From NCBI GenBank assembly GCA_937995495.1, contig CALKKA010000021.1:1-11727 (forward strand): a stretch of 11,727 bases of DNA, given 5' to 3'. Within the stretch, counting starts at the first letter, position 1, and each line of letters opens with the position of its first letter. Below, piece by piece: positions 1-5,885 of this stretch. Position numbers and translations under genes: made by a program. The notes beneath the pieces are model-generated. The model did no database searches. It saw only the letters and a program-made list of their open reading frames with translations, and was not told the DNA's origin. This DNA is from an uncultured Phycisphaerae bacterium (lineage in GTDB: Bacteria; Planctomycetota; Phycisphaerae; Sedimentisphaerales; Anaerohalosphaeraceae).

Positions 1-182
1 TTCTCAAGCGGTGTCTTGGTCGGCAGCGGGTTTGCATCGCCTTGAAACAATGACGATTCAATCTTTCGAAGCTTCTCTTTGGCGATCTGCAGGGATGAGG
101 TGTTCAAGCTGACCCGACGCTTGGTGGAGCCAGTGTAATAAAGAGCATAATACTTTTTTCCTCGTTTGAATAATCCAGCCAT
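1..182 (-). CDS. Tyrosine recombinase (phage/ICE-type integrase), N-terminal 60 residues only
   Basis: Partial gene: it starts with ATG at 182 and runs off the left edge without a stop. A strong Shine-Dalgarno GGAGG lies about 9 bases upstream of the ATG. The readable 60 residues begin MAGLFKRGKKYYALYYTG and continue with KRRVSLNTSSLQIAKEKLRK. This is the usual pattern of the N-terminal arm-type DNA-binding domain of tyrosine site-specific recombinases: a basic start, short beta strands with aromatic residues, a R-x-S-L-x-T turn, then an amphipathic helix. The catalytic domain (R...H-x-x-R...Y) is outside the window, so activity cannot be judged. The gene begins 164 bases beyond the 3' end of an initiator tRNA gene on the same strand, the typical place for the integrase of an element that recombines at a tRNA 3' end. 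Family call is fairly safe; the mobile-element role is inference. A transposase or another basic DNA-binding protein is less likely. Confidence 0.75.
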   Translation of the reverse strand, partial: MAGLFKRGKKYYALYYTGSTKRRVSLNTSSLQIAKEKLRKIESSLFQGDANPLPTKTPLE

Positions 183-249
183 AATCATTTACCTCCGGTA
201 TCAAAAAAATAGTCTTTGATTTCCAGAGCCCCTTGATGATAGGCCGGAT

Positions 250-273
250 TTTGGTACACAGTTTGGTACACAG
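250..273. repeat. Tandem 12-bp direct repeat, two perfect copies (possible integrase arm sites)
   Basis: Two adjacent exact copies of TTTGGTACACAG lie at 250-261 and 262-273 on the plus strand (CTGTGTACCAAA on the minus strand). A degenerate relative, GTTACCCAGTTT, overlaps the second copy at 273-284. The repeat lies between the tRNA terminator and the integrase start. Short tandem direct repeats beside an integrase gene are what arm-type binding sites of a lambda-like integrase look like, and the encoded protein seems to have an arm-binding N-terminus. The repeat is seen directly; the binding role is inferred. It could instead be an operator for integrase expression. Confidence 0.6.
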
Positions 274-292
274 TTACCCAGTTTAGCCCATT

Positions 293-325
293 AAAAAAGG
301 ACTCACGCGTTAACGCAAGTCCTTT
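293..325 (-). terminator. Intrinsic (rho-independent) terminator after the initiator tRNA
   Basis: On the minus strand the 8-bp stem AAAGGACT / AGTCCTTT encloses a second small hairpin (GCG-TTAA-CGC) and runs into six Ts. It begins 21 bases past the last encoded base of the tRNA and ends 110 bases before the integrase ATG. It should stop transcripts coming from the tRNA, and possibly from the whole upstream operon, before they enter the integrase gene. The stem and T-tract are plainly visible; function is inferred. Confidence 0.8.
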
Positions 326-346
326 GATTTATTGCTTTTATGTCAA

Positions 347-420
<74 letters not shown>

Positions 421-440
421 TTCATTATTTATCTTCTATC

Positions 441-458
441 ATACTCTTTTCAGAGTAT
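441..458 (-). other. Perfect 7-bp hairpin with GAAA loop between the HIT gene and tRNA-fMet
   Basis: On the minus strand ATACTCT-GAAA-AGAGTAT forms a perfect 7-bp stem closed by a GNRA-type tetraloop, centred between the HIT-family stop codon and the tRNA 5' end. It is not followed by a T-run, so it does not look like an intrinsic terminator. It may mark an mRNA 3' end or a processing site. The overlapping hexamer TATGAT (438-443, minus strand) resembles a -10 box lying 17 bases before tRNA base 1, but no good -35 box stands at the right distance. The structure is seen directly; its role is open. Confidence 0.4.
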
Positions 459-472
459 CAAGTCTTCATTTC

Positions 473-895
473 TTAAAGACTTATATTTTCGCGAATTTTA
501 TCGCCAATCTCTTTGGCCTTCCCCTCGGGATACTGAAAAGCCGGCCATTGGTTAAACACGCCATCGTTTGCTTTCCGGGGGATAATATGGAAATGCATAT
601 GCCCGACCACCTGTCCCGCAGATGCCCCGTTATTACACAGTACATTATAGCCATCTGCAGCCATCGCCTTTTTAACTGAACCCGCCAGGTCCGGCAACAC
701 TTTGGCGATCTCGGCCATCGCTCGGGGGTCTGTCTGATCCACGCTGGAGGTATGCTGCTTGGAAACCACTAAGACATGACCCTCACTGACCGGGCCAACA
801 TCGAGAAATGCTAAAACAAATTCATTCTCATAGATCTTGGTACACGGAATCTGTCCTGCGATAATCTTACAGAAGATGCAATCCTGAACACTCAC
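473..895 (-). CDS. HIT-family (Hint-like) nucleotide hydrolase/transferase
   Basis: A 140-residue cytoplasmic protein of the histidine-triad superfamily, whose Hint branch hydrolyses nucleoside phosphoramidates and related AMP conjugates. The signature H-x-H-x-H is HMHFH at residues 99-103 within GQVVGHMHFHIIPR; H101, the middle histidine, should be the nucleophile. The N-terminal C6-x-x-C9 with H48 and H99 fits the zinc site common in bacterial Hint proteins. Length is normal. I place the start at GTG 895 because GGGAG ends 9 bases upstream of it; a TTG at 904 is in frame but directly abuts the GGGAG, leaving no spacing. The gene starts 39 bases after the rplQ stop on the same strand and may be the last protein gene of the operon. 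The physiological substrate cannot be read from sequence. Confidence 0.92.
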   Translation of the reverse strand: MSVQDCIFCKIIAGQIPCTKIYENEFVLAFLDVGPVSEGHVLVVSKQHTSSVDQTDPRAMAEIAKVLPDLAGSVKKAMAADGYNVLCNNGASAGQVVGHMHFHIIPRKANDGVFNQWPAFQYPEGKAKEIGDKIRENISL

Positions 896-934
896 CAGAA
901 ACAACTCCCTTATTACGCATGCATCCCGTGACCA

Positions 935-1363
935 TTAAGCTTCGGCATCTGCCTTATCTTTGCCCTGCTCGACCAACTGCAACAGAACCAACTTGCCCCC
1001 ATCACCCAACCGACACTTCGGCAGTTTGATGATGCGTGTATAGCCGCCGGACCGTTCCAGGTAACGCGGTCCAATTTCGCTGAAGAGTTTGCCGACCACC
1101 GTACCGTTTTTGACCCTCTTGCCGTTCTCTTCGACATAGATCGCACGGTTATTGAGCATGGCAATCGCGCGGCGCCGTGCCGGCAGGGTTCCCTTTTTAC
1201 CCAGCGTAATGAGTTTCTCAGCAAAGCTGCGAACTTCTTTGGCTTTTTCCAGTGTCGTTGAGATCGTCTCGTGCTCAAATAGCGACGCCACCATATTCCG
1301 GCGTAACGCAAGCCGATGCTCACTTGTCCTGCTTAAATGTCGTCCTGCTACTCGATGACGCAT
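935..1363 (-). CDS. rplQ: Large-subunit ribosomal protein L17 (bL17)
   Basis: bL17 binds 23S rRNA on the solvent side of the large subunit near the tunnel exit. This 142-residue protein opens with the family hallmark MRHRVAGRHLSRTSEHRLALRRNM compressed as R-H-R...R-x-L-x-R...H-R, continues with the T-T-L-x-K-A-K-E helix, and has the conserved GGYTRI segment near residues 105-112 followed by RLGDGG. It is slightly longer than the roughly 120-130 residues usual for the family, because of a short Lys/Asp/Glu-rich tail. The ATG at 1363 has AAGGG nine bases upstream. It follows rpoA by 47 bases, the standard alpha-operon position, and is the last ribosomal gene in the run. Confidence 0.97.
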   Translation of the reverse strand: MRHRVAGRHLSRTSEHRLALRRNMVASLFEHETISTTLEKAKEVRSFAEKLITLGKKGTLPARRRAIAMLNNRAIYVEENGKRVKNGTVVGKLFSEIGPRYLERSGGYTRIIKLPKCRLGDGGKLVLLQLVEQGKDKADAEA

Positions 1364-1410
1364 ATTGTCATACCCTTTTCACTGCTTTGGAAATTTCAGT
1401 TCTTTTCAAT

Positions 1411-2415
1411 TTAATCGATATCGGTCATGCCAAGCGACAGACCCAAATCTGACAGTTTTCTTCGGATCTCTCGCAAGCTGGTCTTACCAAAACTTCGAAT
1501 TTTCAATAGATCCGCTTCCGTCATACTGACCAATTCGCCCACTGTCTTGATATGGTTCGCTTCAAGGCAGTTGTCCGATCGCACAGTCAACTCCAATGAT
1601 TCTGTCGGCATTGCAAGTTTCGCGGCCAACTCTTCGTCGACACCGGCCGCTTCTTCTGCCTCTTCGGTTTGCACTTCTTCCTCGACGGTTTCTTCACCGA
1701 GCTGTGCATACTGCACAAGCGGGTTGATGTACTTGCGAAGAATCTTCGCTGCTTCCACCATCGCCATCTCCGGCGTCACCGTTCCATCGGTCCAAATTTC
1801 AAGAATCAGTTTGTCATAATTGGTCCGCTGTCCGACGCGTGTGTCTTCTGTCTTATAACGAACACGAACAACCGGGGAATAGATCGCATCAATTTCAATA
1901 ATACCCAGTTCCTGATCGTGACGATCTGCCTCTGAAATCCGCTCGCTGGCCGGTGAATAGCCGCGGCCATTGCCGACAACCATTTCAATCTCAAAATCAA
2001 CATCTTCGGTCAGTGTCGCCAGAACCAGGTCTTTATTGACGATCTGAACGGTTGCATCGCACTCGATCATCTCAGCGGTGACAGGTCCGGCCTTGTTGGC
2101 TTTAACGAGGATCGTCTTGGATTCATCACCCTGCAGGCGAACGACCAGCTTCTTAATATTCAAAATAACATCGGTCACATCCTCCATCACACCCTTGATA
2201 GAAGAGAATTCGTGATCAACGCCGGAAATCTTAATCGATTCTACCGCACTGCCTTCCAGTGATGATAGCAGAACACGACGCAGACTGTTACCAATCGTCG
2301 TTCCAAAACCCCGCTCAAACGGCTCGACCTCAAACCGTCCATAGGTCCCCGTCGAAATCTGTTCATCTCTATCGACCCGTGTGGGTAACTCTAAACCTCG
2401 CCAGATAATTCTCAT
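1411..2415 (-). CDS. rpoA: DNA-directed RNA polymerase alpha subunit
   Basis: The alpha dimer nucleates RNA polymerase assembly, and its C-terminal domain contacts UP elements and activators. The 334-residue length is normal. The N-terminal assembly domain spans about 1-235 and contains the diagnostic EPFERGFGTTIGNSLRRVLL at 31-50. The C-terminal domain spans about 273-330 and contains LELTVRSDNCL; R279 and N282 correspond to the DNA-contacting Arg and Asn of E. coli alpha, and it ends with the helix-hairpin-helix-like KIRSFGKTSLREI. The linker between them is strongly acidic: residues 241-262 hold 12 Asp/Glu and no basic residue. The start at ATG 2415 has GGGAGG eight bases upstream. The 109-base gap to rpsD is the longest between ribosomal-operon genes here and holds an inverted repeat, so rpoA may have partly separate control. 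Confidence 0.98.
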   Translation of the reverse strand: MRIIWRGLELPTRVDRDEQISTGTYGRFEVEPFERGFGTTIGNSLRRVLLSSLEGSAVESIKISGVDHEFSSIKGVMEDVTDVILNIKKLVVRLQGDESKTILVKANKAGPVTAEMIECDATVQIVNKDLVLATLTEDVDFEIEMVVGNGRGYSPASERISEADRHDQELGIIEIDAIYSPVVRVRYKTEDTRVGQRTNYDKLILEIWTDGTVTPEMAMVEAAKILRKYINPLVQYAQLGEETVEEEVQTEEAEEAAGVDEELAAKLAMPTESLELTVRSDNCLEANHIKTVGELVSMTEADLLKIRSFGKTSLREIRRKLSDLGLSLGMTDID

Positions 2416-2463
2416 GTACTTGGCCTCCCTAATTTTCAGTGAATGTTCTCAGCGACTCTGTTT

Positions 2464-2478
2464 GATCAGGCCCTGATC
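2464..2478. repeat. 15-bp near-perfect inverted repeat in the rpsD-rpoA intergenic leader
   Basis: GATCAGG, one central base, then CCTGATC form a 7-bp dyad in the 109-base gap between the rpsD stop and the rpoA start. In RNA it could only close as a tight hairpin with some loss of inner pairs; in DNA it could be an operator. No T-run follows on the minus strand, so it is not a terminator. I see no convincing -35/-10 pair in this gap. Repeat is certain; function is unknown. Confidence 0.35.
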
Positions 2479-2524
2479 GTCTCAAGCCGCTCTCTGGTAT
2501 TCACCGCAGTTAATAAAAACTTTA

Positions 2525-3157
2525 TTATCTTGAACAAAATTCCACAACCAACTGCTCTTCAACAGCCAATTGCACATCATCCCGTGTCGGCAGTGAAACG
2601 ACCGTCGCCGCCGGCTTGCTCGCATCCAGTTGAAGCCAAGCCTGAACAGCATAATTCGGATTGCTTTCCAATTGCTGTTTCACGATTTTACGGCTCTTAT
2701 CTGAATTCTTTAAGGTCAGCTTATCGCCAATCTTAATCCTAATATCCGGCACATCAACACGGCGATCATTCAAATAAATATGACCGTGTGTGATCAACTG
2801 CCGAGCGGCCTTTCGAGACGGAGCAAAGTTCAGCTTATACACTACATTGTCCAACCGGCATTCCAGCAGTTCGAGCAATGCCTCACCCGTATTCCCGGTA
2901 CCCTTGGCGGCCTTGCGGAAATAGGACATAAACTGCTTTTCCATCAGACCATAAAATCGTTTCACTTTCTGTTTTTCACGCAAGCGAACGCCGTAGTCAC
3001 TCCGGCGGCCACGGCGCCAGCCGTGCATGCCGGGAGCCATACTGCGTTCCCGCTTTTCAATCGAACATTTGGCGGTTTCGCACCGAGCGCCTTTGAGCAT
3101 CAGCTTCATGCCCTCTCGGCGGCACAGTCTGCAAGATGGACCAAGATATCGTGACAT
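2525..3157 (-). CDS. rpsD: Small-subunit ribosomal protein S4 (uS4), zinc-binding form
   Basis: uS4 is a primary 16S rRNA binder that nucleates assembly of the 30S body and is often the repressor of its own operon. The protein has 210 residues, within the normal range. The N-terminal region carries a zinc knuckle, C9-x2-C12-x13-C26-x4-C31, so this is the C+ form; many bacteria, including E. coli, have a different or reduced set of cysteines. The S4 RNA-binding domain lies at about 99-160 and contains RLDNVVYKLNFAPSRKAARQ and the HGHIYLND turn. An AAGGA about 10 bases upstream supports the ATG at 3157. It is placed between rpsK (48-base gap) and rpoA, as in the standard alpha operon. Whether it autoregulates here cannot be told. 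Confidence 0.98.
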   Translation of the reverse strand: MSRYLGPSCRLCRREGMKLMLKGARCETAKCSIEKRERSMAPGMHGWRRGRRSDYGVRLREKQKVKRFYGLMEKQFMSYFRKAAKGTGNTGEALLELLECRLDNVVYKLNFAPSRKAARQLITHGHIYLNDRRVDVPDIRIKIGDKLTLKNSDKSRKIVKQQLESNPNYAVQAWLQLDASKPAATVVSLPTRDDVQLAVEEQLVVEFCSR

Positions 3158-3205
3158 CGTATATTCGTTCCTTAATCAAAACTTAATCGAACTTTTGTAT
3201 TCTCT

Positions 3206-3586
3206 TTAGACTCGTCTTCGCTTCGGCGGACGACAGCCGTTGTGCGGAATCGGAGTGACATCTTCAATCGAAGAAATTCGCAGGCCGGCCTGCTGGATGG
3301 CCGAAATGGCGGATTCGCGACCGGACCCTGGTCCATTGACACGGATCTCCACTTCCCGAAGCCCCGAACGCATTGCAGTGCGTGCACATTTGTCCGCTGC
3401 TCTCTGCGCTGCAAAAGGCGTGCTCTTACGTGAGCCCTTGAATCCAACTGAACCGCCGGAACCCTGACAGACGACCGCGCCATCCGTATCGGAAATCGTC
3501 ACAAGCGTATTATTAAAAGTCGCCTTGATGTGAACGATCCCACGCACAACATTTCTTCTAACTTTTCGTTTCGTACTTTTTGCCAT
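3206..3586 (-). CDS. rpsK: Small-subunit ribosomal protein S11 (uS11)
   Basis: uS11 lies on the 30S platform near the mRNA exit and the anti-Shine-Dalgarno helix. The 126-residue protein is of normal length. It carries the family core GIVHIKATFNNTLVTISD (about 16-33), the platform segment RVNGPGSGRESAI (about 82-94), and the invariant tail TPIPHNGCRPPKRRRV. The N-terminus is basic (MAKSTKRKVRRN). The ATG at 3586 has only a weak Shine-Dalgarno (TTGGGA well upstream), but the family N-terminus agrees with it. It lies between rpsM (56-base gap) and rpsD, as in alpha operons generally. Confidence 0.98.
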   Translation of the reverse strand: MAKSTKRKVRRNVVRGIVHIKATFNNTLVTISDTDGAVVCQGSGGSVGFKGSRKSTPFAAQRAADKCARTAMRSGLREVEIRVNGPGSGRESAISAIQQAGLRISSIEDVTPIPHNGCRPPKRRRV

Positions 3587-3642
3587 TTTCTATTGATTCC
3601 CAAGAATTTCAGTCTATGTACTAAGCAGCCGCAGGAAAGCGA

Positions 3643-4026
3643 TTATCGCACTTCCTTGACACCCTTCTTGCCGGCAACCGTCTTCTTCTTACCCTTACGG
3701 GTACGGGCGTTACTCTGAGTCTGCTGCCCACGAACCGGCAAACCACGACGATGCCGTATTCCGCGATAACAGGCAATATCTTTCAGGCGGACAATATTCT
3801 GTGAAACGCGACGGCGAAGAGTCCCCTCGACCTCATAATCCCGGCCAATGATCTGAGCGATTCGGCTAACCTCATCTTCAGACAGCTTACTCGCACGAAG
3901 CGATAGATCAACGCCGATCTCGGAAAGGATCTTCTTGGACCGATGAACACCCACACCATGGATATAAGTTAACGCAATCCATGCTGGCTTGTTATTTGGA
4001 ACATCAACACCCACTATACGCGGCAT
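3643..4026 (-). CDS. rpsM: Small-subunit ribosomal protein S13 (uS13)
   Basis: uS13 sits in the head of the 30S subunit, contacts P-site tRNA with its basic tail and forms an intersubunit bridge. The 127-residue protein shows the family start MPRIVGVDVPNNKPAWIALT, the helix-two-turn-helix region with YIHGVGVHRSKKIL, the signature RGIRHRRGLPVRGQ (about 91-104) and a Lys/Arg-rich C-terminal extension expected to thread into the head. The start at ATG 4026 has AGGAG five bases upstream. The gene follows rpmJ by 34 bases; rpmJ-rpsM-rpsK-rpsD-rpoA-rplQ is the canonical alpha order. Confidence 0.98.
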   Translation of the reverse strand: MPRIVGVDVPNNKPAWIALTYIHGVGVHRSKKILSEIGVDLSLRASKLSEDEVSRIAQIIGRDYEVEGTLRRRVSQNIVRLKDIACYRGIRHRRGLPVRGQQTQSNARTRKGKKKTVAGKKGVKEVR

Positions 4027-4060
4027 AATAACTCCTGTACTTGTTAAATGTTATGGATCC

Positions 4061-4177
4061 TTAGCCCTGACGCTGCTTGTGACGCGGATTTGTCGAGCAA
4101 ATCACACGCAAGACGCCCTTGCGACGGATAACTTTACAATTTTCACAAATTCGTTTTACTGAACTTCTAACTTTCAT
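4061..4177 (-). CDS. rpmJ: Large-subunit ribosomal protein L36 (bL36), zinc-binding form
   Basis: A 38-residue gene: MKVRSSVKRICENCKVIRRK followed by GVLRVICSTNPRHKQRQG and TAA. bL36 folds around one zinc ion and binds 23S rRNA near the base of the L7/L12 stalk. All four expected ligands are present: C11, C14, C27 and H33, so this is the C+ form; a zinc-free paralogue exists in some bacteria and would lack them. The start at ATG 4177 fits the family N-terminus exactly. The gene is 26 bases after infA and 34 before rpmS-type neighbour rpsM, the common infA-rpmJ-rpsM arrangement. Confidence 0.98.
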   Translation of the reverse strand: MKVRSSVKRICENCKVIRRKGVLRVICSTNPRHKQRQG

Positions 4178-4203
4178 AATACACCTTTAGTATTCAAGGT
4201 TAT

Positions 4204-4419
4204 CTAACTTCTTAATACGATCCGGCCACGGGTCAGGTCATACGGACTCATTTCAACGGTTACCGTATCCCCGGGCAAAATACGAATAAAGTGCATCCGC
4301 ATTTTACCGGATACATGGGCAAGGATCTGATGCCCATTTTCCAGTTCCACACGGAATACCGCGTTGGGCTTGGCCTCAATGACCTTGGCCTCAAATTTAA
4401 TTGCGTCTTTACTCGCCAT
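4204..4419 (-). CDS. infA: Translation initiation factor IF-1
   Basis: IF-1 occupies the A site of the 30S subunit during initiation and enhances IF-2 and IF-3 action. The 71-residue protein is a single S1-like OB fold of standard length. It shows the family core KPNAVFRVELENGHQILAHVSGKMR (given here in two parts: residues 17-31 and 32-41) and the C-terminal stretch LPGDTVTVEMSPYDLTRGRI. The ATG at 4419 gives the usual N-terminus MASKDAIKFEAKV; the Shine-Dalgarno is weak (AAAGA). It lies 28 bases after map, as in many bacteria where map-infA-rpmJ links the spc and alpha clusters. Its partner initiator tRNA is encoded about 3.8 kb further down the same strand. Confidence 0.97.
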   Translation of the reverse strand: MASKDAIKFEAKVIEAKPNAVFRVELENGHQILAHVSGKMRMHFIRILPGDTVTVEMSPYDLTRGRIVLRS

Positions 4420-4447
4420 CCGTATTAAGGATCTTTCTCTTAATCTA

Positions 4448-5230
4448 CTATTCTCGAGCCGTCAGGACCTCAGAACCGCCGTTGACGACTGCAATCGTAT
4501 GTTCAATATGCGCCGAACATTTTTTATCTTTTGTAACCACTGTCCAGCCATCAGAGAGTGTTCGCACGCCGGCCTTACCCATATTTACCATCGGCTCCAC
4601 GGCCAGAACGATGCCCTCTTTCAGCACGATGTCATCTCTCAACAAATCTCTGCTGACAAAATTCGGCACCTTTGGATCTTCATGCATCTCAGTTCCGATG
4701 CCATGTCCGACATAGTCTTTGACAATAGAAAAACCCGCTTCTTTTGCGGTTTTTTCCATCTCGCCAGCAATCACGCTCCACTTGACACCCGGAGCCATCT
4801 GCTGAATCGCGATGTCCAACAACTGCTGTGTAACATCCAGCAATTTTTGTCGATCCGGTGCGATCTGGCCAATTCCAAACGTTACGGCCGAATCACCGCA
4901 ATAGCCATTCAGCTTAATACCGAAGTCAATACTGAGAATGTCACCGTCTTTAAGAATCCTCTTTTTTGAGGGAATCCCGTGGACCAGTTCCTCATTCACA
5001 GAAGCACAAATGGCTCCTGGAAAGGGCTTGTCCATATAAGGGCATGGAAACCCTTTAAATAAGGCGGTCGCTCCGGCCTGACGAGTCATGTCTAATGCAA
5101 TCGAGTCCAATTCTCCAGTGCTGACACCCGGTTTTGCTTCTTCTTTTAATTTTGAAAGAACCTTCGCAACCAACGAACCGGCCCTGCGAAGCATTTCTAT
5201 TTCTCTACTGCTGCGAAGTGTTATCGGCAT
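4448..5230 (-). CDS. map: Methionine aminopeptidase, type I
   Basis: Removes the initiator methionine from nascent proteins whose second residue is small, after deformylation. The 260-residue length is typical for the type Ia enzyme, without an N-terminal zinc-finger extension. The five dinuclear-metal ligands are all identifiable: D102 (in SIDFG), D113 (in GYCGDSAVT), H176 (in VGHGIGTEMHE), E212 (in LAVEPMV) and E243 (in HIEHT). H84 and H183 match the substrate-site histidines. The start at ATG 5230 is preceded by GGGTGA, which lies over the end of adk; only four bases separate the adk stop from this start, suggesting translational coupling. The adk-map-infA order is widespread. Confidence 0.98.
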   Translation of the reverse strand: MPITLRSSREIEMLRRAGSLVAKVLSKLKEEAKPGVSTGELDSIALDMTRQAGATALFKGFPCPYMDKPFPGAICASVNEELVHGIPSKKRILKDGDILSIDFGIKLNGYCGDSAVTFGIGQIAPDRQKLLDVTQQLLDIAIQQMAPGVKWSVIAGEMEKTAKEAGFSIVKDYVGHGIGTEMHEDPKVPNFVSRDLLRDDIVLKEGIVLAVEPMVNMGKAGVRTLSDGWTVVTKDKKCSAHIEHTIAVVNGGSEVLTARE

Positions 5231-5234
5231 CGTT

Positions 5235-5885
5235 TCACCCGTTCAGGGCGTCGAGTTTATCCAAAACACTCGCCGTAACCTTATCAATATCCTGGTTGGC
5301 ATCAATATCGAGAATCGTATTTCCTTTTCCCTGATAATAGCCAACGACCGCCGCGGTCTGTTCGTGATAGGTCTTAAGCCTGTGAGAAACCACATCCGGC
5401 GTATCATCCTTTCGCTGGACCAACGCACCGCAGCCCTTATCGCACTGGCCATCCGTTTTCGGCTTTAAGTTCACAACATGATAAACCGCACCGCACGCCG
5501 GACAACTCCGACGGCCTGTCATACGATCCATGATCGGCTCGTCCGGGACCTGAAGGTTGACGATCGCGTCAATTTTCTCGCCCGCTTTTTCCAATGCTGC
5601 GTCAAGGCCTTCACCCTGGGCAACCGTGCGGGGAAAACCATCCAGCACATATCCGGCTGGAGTGTTTTTAATCGCGTTTATCATCATGTCGATAATCAAG
5701 TCATCCGGAACCAGGGAACCGCTATCCATATAGCTCTGGGCCTTTTGCCCAAGTTCACTATTGGCTTTGCGTTCGGCACGCAGAATGTCACCGCTGGACA
5801 TATGTGCAACGCTGTACTTGTCAATAATCCGTTTGCACTGTGTTCCTTTGCCAGCGCCGGGAGGTCCCAGAAGAATCAATTTCAT
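5235..5885 (-). CDS. adk: Adenylate kinase, long zinc-binding form
   Basis: Catalyses ATP + AMP = 2 ADP and keeps adenylate pools in balance. Of 216 residues, the P-loop is GPPGAGKGT at 7-15; the AMP-binding DGFPRT lies at 82-87. The lid domain is the long form and carries the zinc motif C128-x2-C131-x16-C148-x3-C152, a set also seen in many Gram-positive and other bacterial enzymes but replaced by a hydrogen-bond network in E. coli. Conserved arginines of the lid and core are present (R121, R125, R126, R169). The ATG at 5885 overlaps the secY stop by four bases (ATGA), so translation is likely coupled to secY. Common position in spc operons. Confidence 0.98.
   Translation of the reverse strand: MKLILLGPPGAGKGTQCKRIIDKYSVAHMSSGDILRAERKANSELGQKAQSYMDSGSLVPDDLIIDMMINAIKNTPAGYVLDGFPRTVAQGEGLDAALEKAGEKIDAIVNLQVPDEPIMDRMTGRRSCPACGAVYHVVNLKPKTDGQCDKGCGALVQRKDDTPDVVSHRLKTYHEQTAAVVGYYQGKGNTILDIDANQDIDKVTASVLDKLDALNG

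Noticed and set aside
441..458. Intrinsic terminator after the HIT gene
   Set aside because: The stem is perfect but no T-run follows on either strand in a suitable place; kept only as a hairpin of unknown role.
896..904. TTG start for the HIT-family gene at 904
   Set aside because: The GGGAG ribosome site directly abuts this codon; the GTG at 895 has proper spacing and yields the usual family N-terminus.
913..1323. 136-codon frame on the minus strand overlapping rplQ
   Set aside because: Shadow in another frame of L17; the Arg/Ser/Trp-rich translation matches nothing, while the rplQ frame matches its family end to end.
4364..4969. 201-codon open frame on the plus strand, the longest antisense frame in the window
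   Set aside because: It lies fully opposite infA and map, which are unmistakable; its translation has no recognisable domain, and its extent is explained by the codon structure of the opposite strand.
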